From: Monoraphidium neglectum
Lineage: Eukaryota; Chlorophyta; Chlorophyceae; Sphaeropleales; Selenastraceae
Assembly (NCBI RefSeq): GCF_000611645.1
Contig: NW_014013427.1
Span: forward strand, 1-36,129
Reading direction: 5' to 3'
DNA: 36,129 bases
In this document: positions 12,101-22,600 of the stretch, in pieces
Numbering within the stretch: position 1 is the first letter of the stretch
How the letters are laid out: the number at the start of each line of letters is the position of its first letter
The notes under the pieces: generated by a model
The model's database searches: none
The model's input: the letters and a program-made list of their open reading frames with translations, nothing else
What the model was told of the DNA's origin: nothing
Made by a program: the position numbers and the translations under genes

Positions 12101-12629
12101 GTGCGCCGCGCCCGCGGCTGCGCCCTGCTTTTACGGGCGGCGCATGTGTGTGTGGGCCGCACTGCACCTTGTGTCAAGCTCTCTAGGGACTCCTTGTCCC
12201 CCACATATGGCTTCTTGGCTTCCTCCGCCCTGTCAGCATTTGCATAAGCGTCGTCGGACGCCGCACACGCTCGTGCGGGACGCGCAGCGATGCTGAGCAG
12301 CTGCCAGGTTCGAGATAGATAGCGGCGCCGCTCGCGGCATGAAGCATGCCCGGCCTGCCATGCCGCTGACTTGTCCCAGACAGATCGTGTGTGCTGAGTG
12401 CGTGCCAAGGCACCAGGCACCCCTCCGCCGTCACCAACCTGATGATATCAATGTTGGTCATGTCATCCAGCCGCTCCCCTGCAAACGCCCCCGTGTCGGC
12501 ATCCACTGCGGCCTGCACCGCCCTGACCTCCTCCGCGACCGCCGCGGCCTCCGCCGCTGCGGCATCGACGGGCTCGTCGGCGGGGGGGGAAGGCGGCGCG
12601 GCGGCGGCAGCCTGCGATGGGTCCCCCAT
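9101..12629 (-). CDS. Otubain-type ubiquitin thioesterase (OTU cysteine protease, peptidase C65)
   Basis: Deubiquitinase that hydrolyses isopeptide bonds in ubiquitin chains, expected in cytosol and nucleus. Eight minus-strand exons: 12629-12439, 12292-12168, 11822-11660, 11391-11295, 10837-10667, 10319-10215, 9635-9410, 9123-9101. They sum to 1,101 nt (366 residues plus TGA) in phase. Landmarks in order are an Ala/Pro-rich N-terminus, PYVGDKESLESL, then IRRVRSDGNCFFRATAFGLL with the catalytic Asp (about 133) and Cys (about 136). Next come FEDALDMLV, MLMRFVTSAEIQ, FCRRFVEPMAEESDH, ITIVYLD and LLYRPGHYD with the catalytic His (about 355). This is the order of OTUB1/otubain proteins. The exon 5 start is uncertain: AAAG at 10838 gives 13 extra residues, while CCAG at 10799 also keeps phase. 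A Gly/Ala-rich insert of about 45 residues lies just before the His motif. The last exon is only 23 nt and completes GHYDVAYPKLVAS. The start is the first ATG before the conserved region. Confidence 0.9.
10140..10214 (-). repeat. GT/GC-rich dinucleotide tract near an intron 5' end
   Basis: Read on the minus (coding) strand, the otubain intron that starts at 10214 runs within about 20 bases into GTGTGTG, then GCGCGCGCG and a GTGTGTGTGTG run. On the plus strand this appears as CA repeats at about 10155-10180. It is a third instance of GT tracts near a donor in this window. Confidence 0.75.
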
Positions 12630-13199
12630 GCGTCCGCTGCGTATGCTGCTGCTGCTGCCTGTGCTATAGTCCGCGTCAAGCTTCCAGCAGCTTCTTGGTA
12701 CCGATCAAAGAAAATGACCGCGACGTGAGACTCCGCACAGGGGCGGAGGGACCTTCTGACGGGCAATGGGCGTGGAGATGTGTAGATCGAAGCTGCGGCC
12801 GGCAGATATCGCATGCAAACGACCTGCAGTTAAAGCGTGTGTCCTGCCTGCTAATGGTGCAGAGAACCTGGCATCAAAAGGCTGCATGTCCCTGACAAAT
12901 AATTCAAGTTGGGACAAAGGTCTCGTACCGAGACGACCGTTTGACGCTCATTCGTCGCGGTATGTTGGCGCATGCTCATTTTGGTATACAGTTGCTTGCT
13001 GCATGCTTACCGCATGATAGCAGATCAAGCGCGGCAGATTAGCTTGGTTGCGCTGCACTCCGCAATAGCATCGCATCACAACCACGCCAGCCAATGCAGC
13101 ATCAGAACATCGCCTGAGCGAACAGCGTAGGCCGCGAGCCATCGGGCGTCGGCGGTGCTGCAGCAAGAGACGGGGCGGGAGCGCCAGTCGCTGCTCTCA
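12630..13199. other. Divergent intergenic region, probable shared promoter
   Basis: About 570 bases separate the start codons of the otubain gene (minus) and the Gln-rich gene (plus). It must hold both 5' UTRs and promoters. I see no recognisable core promoter element, RNA gene or repeat. An in-frame TAG at 13128 precedes the Gln-rich gene's ATG. Confidence 0.65.
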
Positions 13200-14888
13200 A
13201 TGAGCAGCCACGGGCCGGCCCACAGCAGCCTTGAAGCGGCAGAGTGCGGCGAGCAGGAAGTATCAGGAGGAGATGAGGACCTGTACTTCGATCAGGAAGA
13301 GGAGGGCGACAGCCAGGAGGATGAGGACGACGCAGTCGGCGCCTTGGGTGCTTTGGCTGCCGCTGCGGCTCAGCAAAAGCGCTGTCCCTCGCACGCCGCA
13401 GTAGACAACGCCGCAGGCAGCCAACTGCGGCACCACGGCGGTGGCGGCCGCGGCCACGGCGGCGGACGCGCGAGGGGCGGGCGGTCGGGTGGGCGCGGCC
13501 ACGGCCATGATCGCCGTTTCAATCAGGCGGGAGCTCCCAGGCGGCAGCTGGGCTTCTGGCAGGTGGGGCCGGCGCCTTGCTCGCTCTGAGTGAACGGCTA
13601 TGTTCCCGCCAAGATCTCCTGCATCCATGACTCCCAATGCGCTGTTGCGCACAAGTGGGGTGCGAGGTATGTTTGCGCCGCCTTCTGACAACCCGGTGCT
13701 CCCACCCATCACCCCAGCCTTTCAACGACTGGTGGCGCTCTCAGCTGGAGGCATCAGGCGCTCGCCCCAGATCCGAAGACATTCGCAGCTGGTGCGTCTC
13801 GTCCATGCACACATTGAATTTGCCTCATCGCAAACGCCCCGCCGCTTCTGACGCCACTGGTGCTTTTGGCCCTGATGGTGGCACCACTGCTTCCGCATCT
13901 GGTCCGGTGATAGTGCTGCTGCTGCTGCTGCTGGTGGTGGTGGTGGTGGTGGTGAAGGCCCATAACCCCTTGATTCAGATCTAGCACTGTGGAGCACCCA
14001 TCGCATGTGCAGCCAACTACACCCTCCCTCCATCCCTCTACCACCCCCCCACACACACATCCGTTCTCTCCAGGCATGACGCCAACAGCGCGGCCGTGTG
14101 GGGCGCCAGCGCGCCAACGCTGGCGGAGACGCGCGTCCACGCCAAATGTCTGCGGTCAGTGAAGCTCGTGCGGCAGTACTTCCGCAAGTACCGCGCCCGC
14201 AAGAGGCGCGAGGAGGTGAGGGCGGCCGTGGCAGCAAACTCAGGGTTCCTGGCCGAGCGGGCAAAACCTGACGGCAGGTGCGGGCGTGCTCATGAAGCAA
14301 GGGAATCCACTGCATGGCGAAGGCGACCCAGCACGCCGACGCAGCTCGGCGGCAAAGCGTGCGGCCGGCCACTGCGCGCTGCGCAGGACTCTGGCTATGA
14401 GGGCGGCAGCGGCGGGCACGACGACGAGGGCGCGTGGCCGGCGCTCAGCAGCCAGAGCAAGAGGGCCAGGTCAATCAGGGGCCCCAGGACGGGGGCGGCG
14501 CAGCATGCAGAGGCGGGGCTTCAAGCCACAGCGGCGGCAGCGGCCGCGGCGCAGCCGTTCGCCGGCATGCCGAACGGGGTCGCGTGCTTCCCTTTCGCCG
14601 CGGGTGTGCATGGCATTGTGCCGGTGCCCCTCTCACTCCCGATGGCAGCCATGGGCGGGGTGCAGCCCGTCATGCCGCCAGGGCTGGCCCAGAGCCTGCT
14701 GCTGCAGAGCGGCTTCCCGGCCCCACTGCAGTTTGCGGGCTGGCAGGCGCAGACGCTTATGTTGCGGCAGATGCAGCAACAGCATGAGGCTAAATTTGGG
14801 CAGCAGCAAGCGTGGGAGGAGCAGCAGGTGGAGGAGCAGCAACAAGAGCAGCAACAAGAGCAGCAGCGGAGGCAGCAGCAGGCGCGGA

Positions 14889-14948
<60 letters not shown>

Positions 14949-15051
14949 TGGTGCAGCAGCAGCAGCAGCAGCAGGTGCAGCAGCAGGTGCAGCAGCAGCA
15001 GCAGCAGCATGTGCACCAACAGCAGCGGCGACAGCAGCAACAGCAGCAGGT

Positions 15052-15083
<32 letters not shown>

Positions 15084-15084
15084 T

Positions 15085-15123
<39 letters not shown>

Positions 15124-15551
15124 TGTGGCACAGGGCGTCACAGCACTGGCCGTTGCGGAGCTTCTGCGGCACGGCCCGCCCGCAGCTCCGCAGGAAAAGT
15201 CTGCGCACCTCGCCATGACCGCCTCCAAGCTAGCGCCCAAGCGGCAGCGCTCCATGTCAAGCAGCAGCGACGGTGCGCTTGCAGCAGCTGCTTCTGGCGG
15301 ATGCTGGGCCAGAGGGGCTGGGCACACCATCCTCGCGGGCGCTGCAGTGGCCGAGGACGCAAGCACGCCTTGCGTGGTGCAAGCCGAGGAGCCTCCGCTG
15401 GTGGGGCACTTGAGATTTGACTCTGATCAGGCAGTTGTGGTGGCCGACAGGTTGCCTCCGGCGTCAGCCAGTGCCAAGCAGAGCTACTTGCCCTCAACGA
15501 CCCAAGCCAGTCAGCCACAAGACCAGGAGCAGCAGAAGCAGGAGCAGCAGA

Positions 15552-15609
<58 letters not shown>

Positions 15610-16274
15610 CGAGGAGCAGCAGCAGCATGAGGAGCAGCAGCAGCATAGGCGACAGCAGGACCGGCCGGAGCATCACACAGTGCAGAGCGAGCAGCCGCAG
15701 CAGGGGCAGCAGCAGAACAAGCAGCAGCAGAGAAGACAGCAGCAACGTATGCAGGTCAAAACTGAACACAGCACCTGGCAATCCCAGCAGCAACTGCTCT
15801 GCAGCAGCCCCGACGCGCCGCGCCATGCCGCGCGTGTCCAGCAGCCGCCCGACCAGGGCGCCAACATGTCTGCCGTGGCTGAGAGGGCTGAGGGGGTTGC
15901 CTTGCTGGCAGACGAGGAAGTGGCGGCGCTCAGCCGGGGCCAGCTGGTGGAGCGCGTGCGGGCGCTGCAGAGGGAGGTGCAGCTGCAGGTAGGGCGGCTT
16001 TACGACGGCCGGGGTTGTGAGAGGCACAGGGGCTGTTGCCACGCGTGAACCGGCTTGCGTGAGCAGCACGAACGACAAATGCAAACCACATTATGGTACA
16101 GGCGTCTGAGTTGCACCCTGGCAGCATCGCGGTTCGCTCCTTCCTTGCCACCCCTTTGACGAGCGCCCCCGCTCGTGGTCAATCCCGCAGCGGCTCGCAC
16201 TACAGGAGCTCACGCAGCGGCAGCAGCTGCCAGAAGTCACGGCGAACGCGCCGCGTGTACATCGGGCAGCTTGA
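13200..16274 (+). CDS. Large Gln-rich probable nuclear protein with Trp-rich motif and basic helix
   Basis: Not recognised as a known family. Four exons: 13200-13562, 13718-13791, 14074-15988, 16206-16274 (806 residues, phases consistent). The start is the first ATG after an in-frame TAG at 13128. Residues 25-44 are acidic and 79-106 form a Gly/Arg/His box. Residues 118-128 read GFWQPFNDWWR, and 178-191 read VRQYFRKYRARKRR. The latter resembles the third helix of a homeodomain (with Trp48 replaced by Tyr and Asn51 by Lys) or of a GARP/MYB domain (VKSHLQKYR). The rest is low complexity: an Ala/Pro/Met-rich stretch, then two Gln-rich blocks with pure CAG runs of 19 and 18 codons. Residues 765-784 (LSRGQLVERVRALQREVQLQ) look like a short coiled coil, continued as ELTQRQQL in the last exon. 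That last exon is the least certain; without it the frame stops at 16048. Inference: a transcription factor or co-regulator. The low-complexity frame stays open for 1.9 kb, which favours real coding. Confidence 0.7.
13916..13954 (+). repeat. (CTG)n(GTG)n triplet repeat in an intron
   Basis: Six CTG units are followed by about seven GTG units inside intron 2 of the Gln-rich gene, between the exons ending at 13791 and starting at 14074. It lies outside the coding model. Confidence 0.85.
14815..15121 (+). repeat. First CAG-rich (poly-Gln) block
   Basis: Mostly CAG codons with occasional CAA, GTG, GAG and CGG interruptions, including a pure run of 19 CAG at 14891-14947. It is read in frame as Gln in the 14074-15988 exon. 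The antisense frames read as Leu-, Cys- or Ala-rich open frames, which are artefacts of the repeat. Confidence 0.95.
15523..15748 (+). repeat. Second CAG-rich (poly-Gln) block
   Basis: Contains a pure run of 18 CAG at 15554-15607, flanked by GAG- and CAT-interrupted Gln codons (EEQQQHEEQQQH pattern). Same exon and frame as the first block. Confidence 0.95.
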
Positions 16275-16460
16275 GGGTGGATTCATTTGGACTGCACCCT
16301 GCTTGCGGTCCCAGGCCGCTCATCAGACAGATAGGCCAGCATGTCAACAAACGAAGGCACCGCAAAGAGCTCTGTCCTTGTGTGCACTGTGTGCACCTCG
16401 CTCAGCCATCGATGGCACCAACCCTGCGCATCTGGGCCGCTTGACCTGCACAGCATGGCG

Positions 16461-16518
16461 CAGCGCACCACAGCACAGCACAGCACAGCACAGCGCAGCA
16501 CAGCGTAGCACTGCACAG
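16461..16518 (+). repeat. CACAG pentanucleotide microsatellite
   Basis: Repeated CACAG units with a few substitutions (GCGCAG, CGTAG), about eleven copies. Located downstream of the Gln-rich gene, possibly in its 3' UTR. Confidence 0.85.
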
Positions 16519-16801
16519 TTTGCACCTGCATACTTAGCACGTCCGCCTGTGCTTACGTGATGCATATTGTCCCAACGCAAGTGTAGCATTTCGTATGAGC
16601 TGGTTTACGCCCTGCGCGCCCCTGAGTGGCTGCACGCCACAGCACCCTGCATGTCACTTAATTTGAGATTACTGACGGCTTCAATCTGCTCTTTTGACGC
16701 CAGATGCTGGTGGTAGTCTGCCGTCGGCCCCGAGATCAGTCCTGGAAAATTGTCACCCTCGGAGGAAACGCACGCACCGCCTGTTTTTTTGGTTGACCAC
16801 A

Positions 16802-16806
16802 TGTAA
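16802..16806 (+). promoter_or_regulatory. Candidate polyadenylation signal TGTAA (Gln-rich gene)
   Basis: First TGTAA seen on the plus strand after the proposed stop at 16274, 528 bases downstream. The distance is long, so it could belong to a long 3' UTR or be chance. Confidence 0.3.
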
Positions 16807-16955
16807 GCAACATATGCCTTGAGGAGGCATGGGCAAGGTCTGGTGGATGGCCGATTGGCGAGGCAGTGGCGGGAGCGGCATGCTGTCAGGTGCGGGACGA
16901 GCTGGTCAGGCATTGTGGAGGGGCTCGTGGCGCATGGCTGTGCCTTCTCCTGGGC

Positions 16956-16976
16956 CATGTGGCCAATGGCCACATG
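16956..16976. repeat. Perfect 9-bp inverted repeat with 3-base loop
   Basis: CATGTGGCC, AAT, GGCCACATG. It can form a small hairpin in RNA of either strand. No role is evident. Confidence 0.8.
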
Positions 16977-17383
16977 ACCGTGCGCTGCTGAGCTCAAGCT
17001 GTGCGCTGACCAAAAGAAACCATCAGCTGCCTCCCTTTGAAAGGTACTCATGCTGCGCCATAGCTTATGTTATGTCTGTGAGCGGCGGCTGTGCATGTCA
17101 ATGTGTTGACCATGAGCGCATGCCTCCGGGATAAATACAGAGCAGTTGGTACATGTCATGCCGTTGATCAGTAAGCCTCGCGATTCAGGTGCAGTTCTAC
17201 CGCCGTATCTCAGCCTTAGCGAGACGCAGCCCAGCACATAATCAAGATCCGTGCGATCTGTAAATGCAGAACAGTGATTTGGTGTGTGTGTAATAACAGA
17301 TGAAGATAGTTTCATTCATGCGTCCAGCACATAGCGCCGTGCACGCGGCTGGCTGAGGGTGCGCCAGCGCCGCTGCCTGCACA

Positions 17384-19031
17384 ATGGACGCTCTGCGCCA
17401 GCAGGCCGCCAAGGCGGCCACTGCATACCGGGACTGGGGCTCCCTCCACGTAAGTGTTGAGGCCCGTTGTCGCACAATGGTGGCCGCAAACGTCGTACTG
17501 CTTCGCTGCTCGTGTGCGGGCGCGAGCCGATGGCGCTGCAATGCTTGAAATCTTGACCTCGTGCGTACCCTGCCGCCACTGTGCGGCCGGACAGGCACGC
17601 TCTGCCGCGGGGCTGGCGACCGCGGTAAATATCCTCGGGCGCCTTCAGGTAGGCAGGGCCAACCGCCGCTACCACCTGCGCTGCCTGCCCAACGGCCGCC
17701 GTAGCGGCTCTCAGTCGCGGCCGCGCCGCGCGGCGCGCGCCCAGCCCCTTGCGAATCGCTCACGCGCCGGCCGGCGCTGCGCACCGCAGGCGCCCCCCCT
17801 GCCCTTGCGTGCGCGAGCAGGCCGCACTGCAACTCGTGCTGCACCACTCATGGCACGGCCCGCTCCACCCCACCCCTTGCGCCTCCACAGGCCCTGCAGG
17901 ACGCGTCCCATTTCGAGGCGCTGGGCTGCAGCAAGGAGGTCCAGGAGGAGGTCCTCGCGAAGCAGCTGCAGGCCCTCCATGCTGCCTTAGCCAGCGTCCA
18001 CGCGGCGTTGTGAGTACGCTCATGCTTTCCCGCGGCCCGCGCCGCCGTTGTGGGCGGCGCTGCGGACCTCGGTTCGCGCCCTGGTTGCGCAGCCGCCATG
18101 AGCGGGGCCGTTGCTGTCTCGCCATGCGAGGCAGCTGAGCTGTTTGGGCCCTGTATCTGACCAGGGACGGTGGACTCGTCACTGCTGTTCCTCGCAGGTC
18201 CGAGATGCAGGCGCCAGTGAGGGAGCTTGAGCGCGCCGCCCTTGAGGCCGCCAAGCGCGGCGCCGCGATGCCGCTCGCGGCGGCGGCGCAGCGGCGGGGG
18301 CCGGAGCCGTCGGCGGCGGAGGTGGTGGAGGCGCTGCAGGACGCCTGGTGGGCGGCGGGGGCTCCGCGGGGGGGTCCATGCCGCCGCGATCCGCGCTGAG
18401 TCGGCACAACTGGGCTTGGTGGGCGCATGTTGCCTGTGCGGCCTTGCGACTGAAGCACGTGCAGCGGGGAATCATCTGGCCCTGGCTTGCGTGGCGCCCA
18501 ACAGGCAACGCGGTAGCCAGGGGCATCTGAATAGCCATTTAGTATGCTGCCAGGGCAGGAGGATAAAATTAAAAAATGTTGTCCCGCTTGCGTTGCCATA
18601 TGATCAAGTGGCTGGGGTCGTGCTTTGCATCCCGCCATGCCGCAGGCGGATGTGCCGCGACGAGCTGGTGCTGAAGCAGACGGCCGTCGGGCTGGTCACC
18701 CTGGACGCGTCACCCGGTGACACTGCCGCGCTGCTGGCCTGCTATGAAGGTGGGCCGGATGCCTCGGGCGCAGCCGTGGCGGGCAGCCATTGGCCGTGTC
18801 TGCCTCACTCTGAATGGCGAGTGCTGCTTTGCTGACAATGCGCTCTGCTGACGTCAGCTACGACATGCAGAGCTCCCTCGGCCACCGCTGTTATGATCTT
18901 TTCAACACGTGCACATCCGCCTTTTTCCGCCGCAACCCCTTGCACCTGCAGCCCAGCCAAACATCGACCAGCCGCGGCTGGAGGCGTTTTGGCAGCAGAT
19001 GGCGGAGACGGCGCCCAGGAAACCGCTGTGA
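17384..19031 (+). CDS. CINP-like protein (cyclin-dependent kinase 2-interacting protein family)
   Basis: Five exons: 17384-17449, 17891-18009, 18198-18347, 18646-18749, 18952-19031. They sum to 519 nt (172 residues plus TGA), all in phase, with a GTAAGT donor after exon 1. The N-terminus has YRDWGSLH, and the middle (about residues 35-85) is helical, with EEVLAKQLQALHAALASVHA. The C-terminus reads DAWWRMCRDELVLKQTAVGLV at the exon 3-4 join, then ACYEAQPNIDQPRLEAFW. Family knowledge: animal CINP has a W..L segment, a coiled-coil middle and a C-terminal block with a (M/C)xx(E/D)L.LK.T.V motif followed by QPYI..RL. The same order and spacing are seen here. In animals CINP binds CDK2/CDC7 and ATRIP in replication and checkpoint signalling, and is linked to ribosome biogenesis; transfer of those roles is inference. 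The 441-base first intron could hide a further small exon. Length is somewhat below the roughly 210 residues of the human protein. Confidence 0.65.
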
Positions 19032-19149
19032 TGGGCGGCGGCAGGGGCCTGACTTGTGGCGGGTGCTGCTGGTGTCACCCATGACCCAAGAACTGGATTG
19101 CTGAGCTTGCAAACTTAAGACCATTTTGACCCTGAAGATCATGTGTACA

Positions 19150-19154
19150 TTACA
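19150..19154 (-). promoter_or_regulatory. Candidate polyadenylation signal TGTAA (TACC-like gene)
   Basis: TGTAA on the minus strand, 456 bases beyond the TACC-like stop. It lies beyond the candidate signal of the convergent CINP-like gene. Confidence 0.35.
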
Positions 19155-19323
19155 CTTGAGCACTCGACTTGTGCTCAGCAGTTGTTTCAAAAGCAAAGCG
19201 CCAAACACGGGCTGCAATAGAAAGGTGTGCTGGGGGACGGCTGCGGCTCCCCACTGGGCAGGCGTGAGCTTCAAGGAAACATGGTGCAAAAGCTGCGGAG
19301 GGAACAAACGGGGTGTTGCCCCT

Positions 19324-19328
19324 TGTAA
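19324..19328 (+). promoter_or_regulatory. Candidate polyadenylation signal TGTAA (CINP-like gene)
   Basis: TGTAA 293 bases after the CINP-like stop codon on the coding strand. Confidence 0.45.
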
Positions 19329-19609
19329 CTATGGAATCCTGGTTGTGCTCATTCTGGTGAGACAAGGGTAGCCTGGACAAGAGACACGCCCCCAACAATT
19401 CCCAGCTGTTCAAACGCACATCATAAGCGCGCCGCATATCCCTCTGTTCGCTCATCAGCCGTCGTGTTGCCCTTCGCCCATGCTGCGCCGAGCGCCAGAA
19501 AAGTGATTCCAGTGCCTTGGAACGGGGAGCGCGGACCTTGCACCCCACCGCGCGCACAGGGCAAGGCGCTGCCAGTTGTGGCCAAACACTAGGGGGCCCC
19601 ACCAGTCGC

Positions 19610-22600
19610 CTAGCTCTGGCTGCCGCCGCCGCCCTCACCGGTGCGCCGCGCCTCCTGCTGCTGCAGCAGCTGGTCGCACATCGCCACCAACTCGGCGTTT
19701 TCGGTCTCCTTGGCCGCGCAGCGCGCCAGGGCCTGCGCGAGGGATCAGGGTGCGGGGCGCGGGGCGGGACTGGGTGGCGCATTGAGAAAAGTGCGGCGTC
19801 CATTTATGCTCTGCATTGGCTCGCCCATGCTGCGGCGACTGCAGAGGCCAGAGTCGGCTCTAGGGCTCTGCCCCGGCCCGCTGCCAACTCCCCACCGCAG
19901 CACCGCCCGTCGCAAGCCTACCACCACCTCGATACGGGGCACCGCCGCGTTTCAATCCTTGAAATTGAGAGGAAGCAAAGCCGCAAACTCACCTCTTTGA
20001 GCATCGTGCTCTTCTGAACATACTTCTGCTTCAGCTGCGCGTAGTGCTGCGCCGTCACCGCCAGCCTGTCCCGCTCCGCCGCCAGCGAGGACTGCGCCGC
20101 CGCGGCCGCCGCGAGCTGCGCGAGCGCCTCGCCGAGGCGCGCCCCGTCGGCGTGGGCGCGCGTGGACGCCTGCTCTGCCGCCATCTGGGCGGTGCAGACC
20201 TGGGGGGGGGGGGGCGGGGGGGGGGGGCCATTTTNNNNNNNNNNNNNNNNNNNNNNNNNNNNNNNNNNNNNNNNNNNNNNNNNNNNNNNNNNNNNNNNNN
20301 NNNNNNNNNNNNNNNNNNNNNNNNNNNNNNNNNNNNNNNNNNNNNNNNNNNNNNNNNNNNNNNNNNNNNNNNNNNNNNNNNNNNNNNNNNNNNNNNNNNN
20401 NNNNNNNNNNNGGGGGGGGCGCGGCGTGGGGGTCCATTTTCCGGGGGTCGGCGCAATCCGGCAGCGTCCTAGCTTCATGCCGCCTGAAATTTGGGTACTT
20501 GTTTTGGTCGCGGAGCTACAGACGAATACATACAGGATTGCTTGGACGGCTGCAGGACAAAAGCAGGCGCGCCCGCTGCAGGCGCCACCGCGTCGAGCGA
20601 GCGCTCCGGCCTAGGTCTTGGCGCGGCGCCGTGCGCGCGGCTGTGGCCGGCAACGCCCTATAGATGCATCGGCGCCCTCGACCCTCACCTGCTCTATCGC
20701 CTTTTCTGTCTGCGCCTGGGCCTCTACCAGCTCGTTGCCAGCCTTGACAAGCTCCTGTCGGTTTGAAATTGAATTGTGATGCACATGAGGAGGACAGTGA
20801 GCAAGCAGAAGCAGGGGTGAGGGTGTTGCACACTCCTAGGAAGCTGAGCAAGCACGAATTGGATGCTGCCAGGCATCCGATCATTCCCTGCACTGCAGGG
20901 TGTGAGCAGTGTCCTCGACGCACCGCCGACACCGCCCTCAGCAAGTGCCCCTGCACGCAACAAACCCGGCAAGCACACGTGCATCACGAGTGCACATCGC
21001 GTAAAGCGACATGCACGTGCACATCCCCACCCCACGCGTGCATCCCCATGCAAGCTCCTGCATGTGCACCTAAACACAACCACACTCAGGAATCCCCCGC
21101 ACCCACCTCCTCCTTTGCTACCAGCTGCCGCGCCATGGCGTCCAAACGGCCCTGCTCCACTGCCAGTGCTGACTGCAGCTCAACGTTGGCGCCCCCAAGG
21201 GCGGTCAGACGCACGTCCTGTCAAAGCAAATGGGGTCGCAGAGCGAGAGCAAGAATTACGGTTTGGCCACCAAGCAAGGGAGTTCTCTCAAGGTGTTGCT
21301 TGGATGGCTGTTTTCTTGTGCATGCTGGTGCTGGGATGTCGCTGCAGACCGTGAGGCCGTCCACATCCACGTGGCCCGTCACAACGTGCATTGTTTGTTT
21401 TGTCTCTCGTCACGACGCCAACCCCTACTCCATGCCACCTCCCTGGGCGGACACCCACGCGCTCGCGCCCTCTCAGCCGCCCGCGCCCATCCCCACCTGG
21501 AAGTTGACGCGGTCTAGGGCTGCGTCGCGCTCAGCGGCCGTCTGCAGGGCGGGGTGCGGCCAGCGGCAGGGGCGCGCCACGTCAGCAAGGGAAGGTGACC
21601 AGATAAAGCATTACCAATTAAGCCAGCCCCGCCCCAATACGCCGTTCTCTCCTTGCAAACATCTGCACACCCTTTCAAGGCTTCAAAGCACACTCAAGTG
21701 CCAGTAACCACCAACATTGCCCAGGAGCATTGCTCCTCACCACCGCCTACATGGGTACACCCTCAACCTCTCGATCGTGCTGCCCCGCCGGCCGCCCCAC
21801 CTGCCTCTCCCGCCCCTCCAGCTCCTCCCTGTCGCGCGCCCAGCCCTCTTGCGCCGCCAGCAGCTCCTGCTGCAGCAGCTGCAGCTGGGAGCGCGCCTCT
21901 GCCAGCAGCTGCTGGTGGGCCGACACCTGGGGGCGGAGAGGCGGGCGGTGGGACGCGTGCTGAGCAAGTCTCCAACATGTGTCGCACAAAGAGCTGGGCG
22001 CAAATGACGCATCTTAGGCTGCCCGAGGCATCATGCTGAGTGGGTGGCAGCGTATGGACTTTGTAGAGCACACTCAGGCCCGCAGCTCTCTTCGCATGAG
22101 GCGTTGCCAACAGGCCCACCGCCAGCCGCCAAGGCTCTGCGCCTGGTTGCATCCGTCACTTGCCCGCCGCTCTCGCACGCACCTGCTGCCTCAGCAACGA
22201 TGAGTCGTGCTGCGCCGCTGCCAGCTGGCTCTCAGCAAACAGGCGCGCCTCTCGCTCAAATTCATCCTGCTGGCCCAGCTCTGTCTTTTCAAATTCTAGG
22301 GTTGCCAGCTGTCATGCGGAAGATGGTCGGGGGGTGGCGACAAGAGGCATGAGCATAATTGGTTTTCCGAGGTGGGTGGGCAGAAGCGATTGGGTTGGGG
22401 CGCTACGTCGACAGGCAAAGGGGGCGCCGTCATACTGGGCACAAGGTCTGTGGGCAGGGCTGACTTGCTGAGCCTGCATTCAGCAGCTGCACGGCAGGTT
22501 CCATGCTTGCATCCAACCCATTTCTAGGGCAAACGGAGCCTCACACCTGTTCTCTCAGCTGCTCGTTTTCGGCCTGCGCCTGCCGCAGCTGCCGCTCAAA

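Larger units (their letters stand above)
16275..17383. other. Intergenic region between the Gln-rich and CINP-like genes
   Basis: About 1.1 kb with no convincing exon. It contains a pentanucleotide CACAG repeat (about 16461-16518), a candidate TGTAA signal (16802-16806) and a perfect short inverted repeat (16956-16976). A 148-codon minus-strand frame at 16605-17051 shows no family similarity or splice context and is not called. Confidence 0.65.
19032..19609. other. Convergent region between the CINP-like and TACC-like genes
   Basis: 578 bases between two facing stop codons. It holds candidate TGTAA signals for both strands: 19324-19328 on plus, and 19154-19150 on minus. If both are used, the two transcripts overlap tail to tail by about 170-200 bases. 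No other feature seen. Confidence 0.6.

Noticed and set aside
12301..12340. GGTTCGAG resembling a tRNA T-loop
   Set aside because: Flanking bases do not form a T-stem or the rest of a cloverleaf.
14521..15366. Long Cys-, Leu- or Ala-rich open frames antisense or out of frame to the CAG tracts
   Set aside because: They are the other readings of a CAG repeat (Leu, Cys, Ser, Ala) with no similarity. The Gln frame continues into non-repeat coding sequence on both sides.
16605..17051. Minus-strand 148-codon open frame
   Set aside because: No similarity, no splice context, in an intergenic region; it could be chance.
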